This document shows positions 1 to 7,532 of a DNA stretch of 64,000 nt, one piece after another. This DNA is from Casimicrobium huifangae (GTDB lineage Bacteria; Pseudomonadota; Gammaproteobacteria; Burkholderiales; Casimicrobiaceae), in assembly GCF_009746125.1 (NCBI RefSeq), contig NZ_CP041352.1, forward strand, positions 186,001-250,000, in the 5' to 3' direction. The translations under genes were made by a program, and so were the position numbers. Numbering within the stretch: position 1 is the first letter of the stretch; the number at the start of each line of letters is the position of its first letter. Under the pieces are notes generated by a model. It saw only the letters and a list, made by a program, of their open reading frames with translations, was not told the DNA's origin and did no database searches.

Positions 1-954
1 CTCGGTGCGAATCACGAAAGGCCGCACCCGCTCACGGTTGACGCTGCCCTCATCCGGGAAGGCTTCCCGATCCAGCAACTGCATCAGCCGCATGAACTGG
101 TCAGTTTTGCCCTGGTGCGGCGTGGCCGACAGCAGCAAGAGATAGGGCGATGCCTCGGCTAGCGCAGCGCCCAACTTGTAGCGGGCGACCTGCTCGGTAC
201 TGCCGCCCATGCGGTGGGCTTCGTCGATGATGACCAGATCCCACGACGCCGAGATCAGGTCCTCGAAGCGCTCGCGGTTGTAGGTGTTGAGTTGCTCCAG
301 GCTCCAGCCGCGCCGACTTTCCATGGGCTTCACGGAGTCCAGCGAGCAAATTACCTGGTCGTGCATGCGCCACAGGTTATCTTCCTCGCCCGCGCCACCG
401 CTGCGCCACTGCCGGAAGGCCGACAACTCGGACGGCTCGATGAACTGAAGCGTCTCGCCAAAGTGCAGGCGCATTTCCGCCTGCCACTGGCGTACCAGCC
501 CCTTGGGCGCCACCACCAGGATGCGCTTCACGCGGCCACGCAATTTCAACTCGCGCAGCACCAAACCGGCCTCGATGGTCTTGCCCAGGCCCACCTCATC
601 GGCCAGCAGGTAACGAATGCGGTCGCGGCTGATGGCGCGGTTTAGCGCATAGAGCTGGTGCGGCAGCGGCACCACGCTGGACTGGATCGGCGCCAACAGC
701 AGGTTGTCCTCCAGTGCATCCAGTAGCTTGGCGGCGGCTGTGGTGTGCAGAATCTGCTCCACACTCGGGCGCACGCTTTCCAGCGCGGCCAGGTCAACCG
801 CCCGTGCACGTACCACCGCGTCCTTGGCGGGCAGCCAAACGCGGTAGGCCACCTCGCCCCACACGTCCTGCCGCTCGATCACCCGGCAGGGCGATGCCTG
901 CCGGGTGAACCAGCACCAGTCGCCGATGGTGAAGTCGCGCCCGGCTTGCGTCAT
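1..954 (-). CDS. SNF2/RapA-type helicase, BrxH-like (3' part outside window)
   Basis: The reading frame is open for 318 codons from an ATG at 954 to the window edge, so only the N-terminal part is present. Visible motifs are the helicase Walker A (DEVGLGKT, residues 119-126), the DEAH box (IIDEAH, 242-247) and motif III (SATPHQGK, 276-283). The wording of these motifs is that of RapA/SNF2-like helicases such as BrxHII of BREX type 3 or DrmD of DISARM. Its ATG overlaps the stop of the upstream gene as ATGA, so the two are translationally coupled. The position after a PglX-type methylase fits BrxHII. In BREX type 3 the next genes would be pglZ and brxA, which would lie left of the window. Motif assignment is secure; the BrxHII name is inferred from context. 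Confidence 0.85.
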   Translation of the reverse strand, partial: MTQAGRDFTIGDWCWFTRQASPCRVIERQDVWGEVAYRVWLPAKDAVVRARAVDLAALESVRPSVEQILHTTAAAKLLDALEDNLLLAPIQSSVVPLPHQLYALNRAISRDRIRYLLADEVGLGKTIEAGLVLRELKLRGRVKRILVVAPKGLVRQWQAEMRLHFGETLQFIEPSELSAFRQWRSGGAGEEDNLWRMHDQVICSLDSVKPMESRRGWSLEQLNTYNRERFEDLISASWDLVIIDEAHRMGGSTEQVARYKLGAALAEASPYLLLLSATPHQGKTDQFMRLMQLLDREAFPDEGSVNRERVRPFVIRTE

Positions 955-2741
955 TGGCCCACCTCATCGCGCAGCGCTTTGCCTTGTGCAGTCAGGCGAT
1001 AGCGCTGTTTGCTGCTTTGTGGCTTGTCGGGGATGGTCATTTCGACCAGATCCAATGCCAGCAAAGGCGTCAACACCACCTCGCGGAACTTGCTCCTGTT
1101 GCTGCGACCGACCCACTGCATCAAGGTGGCCACATCGTGTTCATCGGTCATCTGAGCCAACATCCTGTGTTGCTCAGCACTGAGTCCCAACTTAGGCCCG
1201 ACTTGGTCCCGACTTGGTCCCGACTTGGCCCCGGCTTGATCCCTAGCCTGCGCTTGCGCCTCTTGGGCAAAGCGCTGACGAATCGCCTCACGGGCCTGAA
1301 ACTGGGTATCGCTGAGCGGATCGAGCAACTGCTGCCGCACCAGATGGTCGGCCACCGCGCGGGCTTGCTGGGTGGTGCTGATACCCAGGCTGCGGATTGC
1401 CGTGAGGGTCAGCGGCTCGCCGTCTGGCAGCGACAGCGACAACGCCAGCACATCCGCCTGCTCGGGCGTCAAGTTCGCCCCCAGGGTTTGGCGCAAGCGC
1501 TGCATGGCCTCGTTGACCAGGGGCTTGTTGACCAGCACCAGCTCAAATTCCTTGCGCGCCTTGTCATTCTTCAACTGGGGCGGGGTGCGCCCCAGCTCAT
1601 GCCAGTTACGGAAGATGGCGCGAATACCGGTGCCGGCCTGATCCGACAATCCAATGCGGCGAAACGCCTTTACGATAGCCGGGTTGCGCACTTCCTTTTC
1701 AGTGGGGTCGAGCAATTCGGCTTCGGTAGCGAAGGCATCGCCGGGGTTCCAGAACACCGTGCGGTCGGTAAACAGCTTGATCGACGCCTTGCGCCCGTGG
1801 TCGCCGTAGTCCTGGTGAATCAGCAGGTTGATGGCCGCTTCCCGGAAGGCCACATAGTCGGGCGGATCATCGTTGCGGCGCAGGGTGGCCGGATCGAGCG
1901 AGAACGGATGCTCGGCAATGCGCATGTAGCGCGTCACCAGGCCCTGCCAGGTCTGAAAGACGTTCTCCTCGAACACATAGCGGTCATGCCAGCGCTGCTC
2001 GGCAGACCACTGCTCAAAAGCCGTGTCGATGCGCTGATAGTCCAGCACCGGCCTGGGCAGAATCTGGCGCACAAAACGCCCCGTGCCAAACAGCAGCACG
2101 CCCGCACGGGTGGGGTGCAGTTTGCCGCCTTGCTCGACCACGAAATTCCAGTTCAGCAGGAAGGCAATCGGGTCGGTGATCTCGGCATGTTCAGGGTTAC
2201 GCCTGGCAAACTGGGCCTGATACCACTTGACGGTATCCAGATCGAAGCATGAGTCCGCAGCAAGCTCGGTCAGCACCACGCCGTCATAACGCTCTTGCGC
2301 CGCGTCGCGCAAAAATCGCTCCAGCTCGCTTTGGGTGAACTGTTCATCGCCCGCGCCGCGTCGCAGGTAGCTCTGGCGCGGGTCGCCCTTGAGGTAAACC
2401 GGCTTCTCCAGGCGTGGCATCTCCGGGATGTGGAAGGCAAACACATGCTTGCCGTCGATCTCAAAGCGATGCGGCTCTACCGCAATCACCCGGTTCAGCT
2501 TCTGCCCACCACGCAGCACCGCCAGAAAGTCGTTCTGAACCTTGTCGGGTTCCTCAACCCCGGTCACTTCCAGCCGACCATTGGCCTCACTGACACCGAA
2601 CACCAGCCAGCCGCCTGCCGTATTGGCAAATGCCGACACAGTTCTGTAGGCATCTTCCGGCACGCCGCGCTGCGCCTTCTTGCACTCGAAATCGTTCCAT
2701 TCGATGCCGTTGAGTCGTGCCAGCAGTTCATCCTGATTCAT
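951..2741 (-). CDS. AlbA_2 (Schlafen-type) domain protein with C-terminal ATPase-like region
   Basis: This 596-residue protein begins with an AlbA_2/Schlafen-type nucleic-acid-binding domain (about 15-130), marked by the AFANTAGGWLVFGV segment at 37-50. The middle and C-terminal half contain features of the RecG-like C-terminal/HATPase_c_4 family: REAAINLLIHQDY at 300-312, NPGD at 332-335, RNPAIV at 352-357 and AGTGI at 369-373. The tail, from about residue 500, is low-complexity and is encoded by an 11-base tandem repeat. Proteins of this type often accompany BREX and related defence operons, but their exact role is not established. It starts 22 bases after the methylase gene and overlaps the helicase by 4 bases, so it sits in the same transcript. 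It could act as a regulator or an effector. Confidence 0.85.
   Translation of the reverse strand: MNQDELLARLNGIEWNDFECKKAQRGVPEDAYRTVSAFANTAGGWLVFGVSEANGRLEVTGVEEPDKVQNDFLAVLRGGQKLNRVIAVEPHRFEIDGKHVFAFHIPEMPRLEKPVYLKGDPRQSYLRRGAGDEQFTQSELERFLRDAAQERYDGVVLTELAADSCFDLDTVKWYQAQFARRNPEHAEITDPIAFLLNWNFVVEQGGKLHPTRAGVLLFGTGRFVRQILPRPVLDYQRIDTAFEQWSAEQRWHDRYVFEENVFQTWQGLVTRYMRIAEHPFSLDPATLRRNDDPPDYVAFREAAINLLIHQDYGDHGRKASIKLFTDRTVFWNPGDAFATEAELLDPTEKEVRNPAIVKAFRRIGLSDQAGTGIRAIFRNWHELGRTPPQLKNDKARKEFELVLVNKPLVNEAMQRLRQTLGANLTPEQADVLALSLSLPDGEPLTLTAIRSLGISTTQQARAVADHLVRQQLLDPLSDTQFQAREAIRQRFAQEAQAQARDQAGAKSGPSRDQVGPKLGLSAEQHRMLAQMTDEHDVATLMQWVGRSNRSKFREVVLTPLLALDLVEMTIPDKPQSSKQRYRLTAQGKALRDEVGQ
1186..1240. 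repeat. Five tandem 11-base units inside the AlbA_2 gene
   Basis: On the plus strand the units are cccaacttagg, cccgacttggt (twice), cccgacttggc and cccggcttgat. They encode a Gly/Lys/Gln-rich linker near the C-terminus of the AlbA_2 protein. Because 11 is not a multiple of 3, gain or loss of a unit would shift the reading frame. Confidence 0.8.
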
Positions 2742-2763
2742 CGAGCGGCTCCGCTTGGGGTCA

Positions 2764-5544
2764 TCAAATACCGTCCTCGGTACGGGTCAGCGCCATGTCG
2801 TACAGCGTCAGCAGCTTCTCGTCCTCTTGCAGCGTGGCTTCCGGCAGCTTGTTGGCGATTGCGAGGATGGTGGCGTAGTCCTTGCCCGCCCACGCGGCGC
2901 GGAAACCGGCACGCAGCACTTCCAGACGCGATTCCTTGATCTTGCGGCCCGTGAACGACCGATAGACCTCGAATTCCTTGAGCAGCGCCTTCTCGCGCTT
3001 CTTCTCCAGGTCTTGCGCCTTGTTCGGGTCGGGTACGTACCAGCGGTCTTGTGCCTTGGCGATCAGGCGCGGATCGTTCTTCTCCAAGCCGCGCAGGTCG
3101 TGGTAGTTGGTGGACAGGTAGCGGTGAATCTGGCTGGGCACTTCGCCCGTGCCCTCATAGCGCAGAAAGTTGGCCTCCAGCAGCGCCGAGAGTTCCGGGC
3201 GGGTCTCGTGCTTCTTCCAGCCCGCGCCCAGTTGCTTGATGAACTCCGGGTGGATGTCCTGATAGGTGGAAGGCCGCGCCTTCAGGTAATCCGCCGCCCA
3301 GTCGATGGCGCTGCGCTCATCCGAGACGAACAGCTCCATCTGCGGTGCTTGCGCCACTTGCGCGCGCTTCTTGTCGTATTCGGCCACCTGCTCGGCCAGA
3401 AAGACCATGCCGTCGCGTTCGGGGAAGCGGCTGCGCAGGCCGTCCTGAAACTCCTGACTGGAAAGCGGCACGGGTGCGCTGTGGCGGACGAACCAGGCCA
3501 CCATGCGGTCGAACAGGATGCGTGGGTCGCGCTCGGCGACAAACTCCAACTCGCCACCTTTCACCTTCACGACTGGAAGCTGCCGCAGATGGGTTTGCAC
3601 GAAATCCCAGGCCGAATCCGGCGTTGCGCCACGCTCCGCGAAGCGCTGTTCCAGTCCGCCGTTGGGCTTGTAGGCCGAAATCACCAAATCCTGCTTCACG
3701 GCCACTGCCGTGGTGACGGCCTTGAAGCTGCCTTGTTGCTTGTCGAGCGCGGACACGTTGGCAACGACAAAACCTGCTTCCTGCATCGCCGTCTGCAAAC
3801 CGTTCCACACCGCCGCCTGCGTGTTGGAAAACACCACCGTCATCCAGCGGCCCGGCTTGAGCACGCGGAAGTATTCCTTGAAGCAAGCCGCCATCAACCT
3901 GCGGTAATCATCCACCGACTTCTGCGCCGCGCGGTTTTCCTTGGCACGATCCACGATGGCGTCCAGCCTGGCTTGCGTCATCACGCCGTGCCATGCCTCG
4001 ACCAGAAAATTCAGCTCGGCATAGGGCAGATTTTCGCCGAAGGGCGGATCGGTGAAGATGTAGTCGATGCTGCCGTCCGCCAGCGGTATATGCGCCGCCG
4101 TTCCGGTATTGATCGCCGCACCGCCAGCACCAACTTTGAAGTTACCGAAGGCTTTGACCAGCCGATCCAACTTGCCACCAAGGATGTACCAGGGGCTGCA
4201 CTCAGCATGTTGTGCTGCGACGTAATAAACGCCAGCCAACATGCGATTGACTTGCGAGAAGTGCGTTGGCCCATAACGATTGAGAACCGAAAGTCCGGCA
4301 ACCGCTTGCTCCACCATAAAGGTCAGGAAGCCGCGAATCCGTGCATCAGGGTGCGCTTGCGCCTTCCCCCACAGCGCCCCCATCGCCTGCGCCGCGCGCG
4401 GCAAAAACATGTGATGCGTATGCGTGATGCCCTTGTCGCGCATGCGCGGCGCTTCCCACATATCGGCAAAGGGAAACGCCACGGTGGGTACGGTACCGGG
4501 TAGCGGCAAGGCATCGATTTTTTGCAGCAGCGCCAAGTCCGCTGCATCCGGCTTTTTCTCGTACTTGGTCTTGCCGATGCGATACGAAATCAAGCTGGGC
4601 ACGCGCTTGGGTACTTGCAGGGTGTTGCCCGTGGCGCTGTCCAGCCGGGAAACATAGAGTCGTTCCAGCTTCTTCTTCGTCAGTTCGGCATTGCAATGCG
4701 GGCACGGGAAATCGTCCCTGACGCGCTTGGTTTCTTCATCCAGCGCTTCATCCAGAAAATTCACCTCACCCGCGCATTCCGGGCAACTGAATACCTCGCT
4801 CCACACCGTGTATTCGATGCGCCCTTGGGTCTTGCCATCGCTGTGCAGGGTTTCGTACATCCAACCGATGTCTTGCTCCAGGTCTTTGAGCAACTGCTTG
4901 CCCGCCTTGGCGAAGGCGTCCACATCAAAGGGAATGTTGTAGTTGGCGCCGATGAAGGTGGCGGCGGGCGACAGGTCGTTGAGCACCGCGCGGCGCGCGC
5001 CCCACTTGGGCGCAGTGCGGCCTTCTTTCTTCCACGCCTGTTCCAGCTCAAAGCGGTAGCTGGTCGGGGCTGTGCCGCACCACTGCGCGGCGACGCCAGT
5101 CATGCCAGAGCCAGAAAAGCCGTCCAGCACCACGTCGCCCGGCTGGGTGTAGTGCAGGATGGACGGCACGATGGCCAGGTGCGGCACCTTGGTGTGGTAG
5201 CTGTGCGCCTTGTAGATGGCATCGGTCTTGCCCACGCTCACGTCAATCGCCAGCGGCTCGCGGCTGTACTTCACCGTCGGGTCGTAAGGCTTGCCGTAGT
5301 GCGACACGAACTCCGCCAGCCACGGGTTAGGGCAAGCGGTGTAATACGGCGGGTCGGACATGGCAAGGATGGCTGCGTCCGTACCTTGCGGGAAACCTTC
5401 CTGCTGGCGAAACGCCGGGTCTTGCAGCTTCTCGGCCAGCAGCTTCAGGTAGTGCTCACGCCGGGCGGCATCGCTGGAGAAGGTCTGGCCGAGGCATTCC
5501 ACCGGGCCAGAATCTTTTTGTGTGGTGCTGAATAGATTAGCCAT
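2764..5544 (-). CDS. Adenine-specific DNA methyltransferase, BREX PglX-like
   Basis: This 926-residue protein is a DNA methylase of the large Zn-ribbon-containing adenine methylase type. A first catalytic motif SDPPYY is at residues 63-68, and the AdoMet-binding motif DGFSGSGMTG is at 141-150. A zinc ribbon follows, with CxxC pairs at Cys254/257 and Cys281/284. A second DPPF motif is at 499-502. In BREX the methylase marks host DNA, and without it the system does not protect. The gene overlaps the end of the upstream membrane-protein gene by 8 bases. Its order relative to BrxF, BrxC and the helicase fits PglXI of BREX type 3. A stand-alone methylase is unlikely given the tightly packed operon. 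No cognate restriction endonuclease of classical type is visible beside it. Confidence 0.88.
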   Translation of the reverse strand: MANLFSTTQKDSGPVECLGQTFSSDAARREHYLKLLAEKLQDPAFRQQEGFPQGTDAAILAMSDPPYYTACPNPWLAEFVSHYGKPYDPTVKYSREPLAIDVSVGKTDAIYKAHSYHTKVPHLAIVPSILHYTQPGDVVLDGFSGSGMTGVAAQWCGTAPTSYRFELEQAWKKEGRTAPKWGARRAVLNDLSPAATFIGANYNIPFDVDAFAKAGKQLLKDLEQDIGWMYETLHSDGKTQGRIEYTVWSEVFSCPECAGEVNFLDEALDEETKRVRDDFPCPHCNAELTKKKLERLYVSRLDSATGNTLQVPKRVPSLISYRIGKTKYEKKPDAADLALLQKIDALPLPGTVPTVAFPFADMWEAPRMRDKGITHTHHMFLPRAAQAMGALWGKAQAHPDARIRGFLTFMVEQAVAGLSVLNRYGPTHFSQVNRMLAGVYYVAAQHAECSPWYILGGKLDRLVKAFGNFKVGAGGAAINTGTAAHIPLADGSIDYIFTDPPFGENLPYAELNFLVEAWHGVMTQARLDAIVDRAKENRAAQKSVDDYRRLMAACFKEYFRVLKPGRWMTVVFSNTQAAVWNGLQTAMQEAGFVVANVSALDKQQGSFKAVTTAVAVKQDLVISAYKPNGGLEQRFAERGATPDSAWDFVQTHLRQLPVVKVKGGELEFVAERDPRILFDRMVAWFVRHSAPVPLSSQEFQDGLRSRFPERDGMVFLAEQVAEYDKKRAQVAQAPQMELFVSDERSAIDWAADYLKARPSTYQDIHPEFIKQLGAGWKKHETRPELSALLEANFLRYEGTGEVPSQIHRYLSTNYHDLRGLEKNDPRLIAKAQDRWYVPDPNKAQDLEKKREKALLKEFEVYRSFTGRKIKESRLEVLRAGFRAAWAGKDYATILAIANKLPEATLQEDEKLLTLYDMALTRTEDGI

Positions 5545-6196
5545 TCTTTTCCTCGGGGCTTTGGGCCTTGATTGCCGCGTTCGCAGACTGCTTGACTGTG
5601 GCTGTCAGTTTGTCGATGGACTGGCGAACCCGCTCCAGTTCTTCCACCACAGGATGCTTGGGCACGCTGGTGCCGATGTAGGGGCGCAGATCTACGTGGG
5701 TCTTTTCGCTGTACTTGTTTTTCCCATACTCGTATTCGGCTGACACTTGGAACGTATGCGGACAAATCGCCAGATCAGCTCCGCTTGCAAATATCTCGAA
5801 GCCCATTCCAAGATCGAACAGCAACTCCGACATCGGCGGCAGGCAGTCGATAGATTGCGAAAAGGCAGATTGCTTGGCGAGGTTGCGACGATCAACTCGC
5901 TCGCCAAACTGAAAGAAATCCCGATCAAGGTGTAGCCGGAGATTCTGCGCAGGCGAACGCCCGACGTTCCTGATCAGCAATTGGATGACAGGTGTGCCCA
6001 TGCGCACCTGTACAGTCACTGCGACAAACGGGCGATTCTGATCAGCCATCTGCTCACGCATTGCACCCACTGCGGCACGGTTGGCACGCAGGATGAAAAA
6101 CGTGAGTCCGGCGAACATCGCGGTCAACAGGACGTTGGCCAGCGTCAGCCATTCCGGCAAGTTCGCCGGCATCATCAATGAGGCGACATCATTCAT
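5537..6196 (-). CDS. Small membrane-anchored protein of unknown function in the SIR2-HerA module
   Basis: This 219-residue protein has one clear hydrophobic segment near its N-terminus (about 16-36, starting WLTLANVLLTAMFAGL). A soluble region of about 170 residues follows, with a short charged C-terminal helix. No family was recognised. The start overlaps the upstream 447-residue gene by 8 bases, and the end overlaps the methylase by 8 bases, so it is embedded in the defence operon. The layout suggests a membrane-tethered sensor or anchor for the SIR2-HerA-nuclease set, but that is inference. Small one-pass membrane proteins with beta-rich domains are also common as unrelated passengers in islands. 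Confidence 0.7.
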   Translation of the reverse strand: MNDVASLMMPANLPEWLTLANVLLTAMFAGLTFFILRANRAAVGAMREQMADQNRPFVAVTVQVRMGTPVIQLLIRNVGRSPAQNLRLHLDRDFFQFGERVDRRNLAKQSAFSQSIDCLPPMSELLFDLGMGFEIFASGADLAICPHTFQVSAEYEYGKNKYSEKTHVDLRPYIGTSVPKHPVVEELERVRQSIDKLTATVKQSANAAIKAQSPEEKNG

Positions 6197-7532
6197 TGAG
6201 TGCTTCCTCTTCTACTTCTTGATCATCGTCTCGGGGTTCGGTGGATTTCTTCGGTTTGACGGCAATGGCAACGGCCTTGCCTGTTTCCAGAGTTGCCCGG
6301 ATCACATCCTGAAGCACCTGCGACTGGCTTGGCGTCGTGCCAACCCAAGCCTTGGACACTACGGTGGTGAACGCGGTGTTGTCGAAATGGCGCTGCGCGT
6401 TGTCATAGGTGATCCGCAGGCCACCTTTCGGTCCCTGGATACCGGGGTCGCTTTCCAACAGCTTCCAGTAGTCCAGCGGCAGGTACATGCCGGGCACAAG
6501 GCCCACGTCATCCGGGTTGAATACCAATCTGGAGCAGAGTTTGAGGAAAAACGGGTTCTCGGTCAGGCGGAATCCGCCAATGCCGGTGTTTGGCGCACAG
6601 GCCTTCAGTGCGCTGAGCACGGTATCCATGCGGTCGATTTCTTCCTTCAACTGCGCGTTGGGCAAGCGATAGACCGCTTCGGCTGGCCCAACGCGCCGAT
6701 CCTCACGCTCCATCGCCTTGTACTGAACCATGACAAAGCTCTGGTAGGTTTCGTTGAAGTAGATGAGATCGGTGCCGGTTTGCTCTTCAAGCGGCAGGCG
6801 ATTGGCAAGGATGACGGTGAGGCGTTCCGACGTGTCCTCGGACTCGAATACCGCCGCGCCATAGGGATAGGTCTTGACTACCTCAAAGCCAGGCAGGTTT
6901 TGCAGGTCGTTGACCACCATCGGGTCTTCGCGCAACCGAACGCTGGGCAAGCCGTCCAGAAAGGAGACCGGCGTTTCGTCCGATGGCGCCCATTCCTGAA
7001 CAGGGTCGCGGCTCATGCCGGCTATCGACAGCGCCGTAAGCAGCGCTTCTTTTTGCTGCGCCAAGTTGTCTCGTGCCCGCTCCGACAACCGCCGGATGCG
7101 TTCTGTTCGTGCCTGACTGAACCGATCCAGCAGGGTGCTGGCTTGGGGGGCGATCTGGCGAATGGTTTCAACGACGGCGGTGAAGCCTTTGTCGGTCAAC
7201 AAGCCACCTGATTGAAACCGCTTGCGCACGGATGCGGCATTGCGCTTGGGCAGACGATTCAGCAGTTTCCGCACGGACAGCGGTTCGGCGAGTTCTTCGA
7301 CTTTGTCGATATTCAAACGACTCAACCCCGTACCCGCACGCACGCCACGACGCCCCAGGCCGATGTGCGTCAATTTTCCTGCGTTGACGACAAAGCAGAC
7401 CAATGGTGTAGTTCGGCTGTGCTGAAAGTCAGCGACAGGCTCAGCAAACGCGTGCTCCTCGGCTACACATTCAAGGAATGTGTCCATCCGATCCTTCGAG
7501 AGGGATACGGCGAAGCCGCTTGCCTTGGCCAT
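6189..7532 (-). CDS. Uncharacterised protein with a possible PD-(D/E)xK (QxK) nuclease signature
   Basis: This 447-residue protein matches no family I can name. A central segment reads as beta-strand, turn, beta-strand with Asp255 (GTDLIYF) followed by Gln270 and Lys272 (MVQYKAM). This D-x14-QxK arrangement is the signature of Mrr-like members of the PD-(D/E)xK nuclease superfamily, with acidic Glu249/Glu250 just upstream. A helical region with many Arg and Lys (about 90-170) lies before it, and the C-terminus ends in an acidic tail. The start codon abuts the stop of the HerA ATPase gene, and the end overlaps the membrane-protein gene. HerA ATPases often work with nucleases such as NurA, so a nuclease here would make sense. 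The fold is inferred from a short motif only. Confidence 0.7.
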   Translation of the reverse strand: MAKASGFAVSLSKDRMDTFLECVAEEHAFAEPVADFQHSRTTPLVCFVVNAGKLTHIGLGRRGVRAGTGLSRLNIDKVEELAEPLSVRKLLNRLPKRNAASVRKRFQSGGLLTDKGFTAVVETIRQIAPQASTLLDRFSQARTERIRRLSERARDNLAQQKEALLTALSIAGMSRDPVQEWAPSDETPVSFLDGLPSVRLREDPMVVNDLQNLPGFEVVKTYPYGAAVFESEDTSERLTVILANRLPLEEQTGTDLIYFNETYQSFVMVQYKAMEREDRRVGPAEAVYRLPNAQLKEEIDRMDTVLSALKACAPNTGIGGFRLTENPFFLKLCSRLVFNPDDVGLVPGMYLPLDYWKLLESDPGIQGPKGGLRITYDNAQRHFDNTAFTTVVSKAWVGTTPSQSQVLQDVIRATLETGKAVAIAVKPKKSTEPRDDDQEVEEEALNE

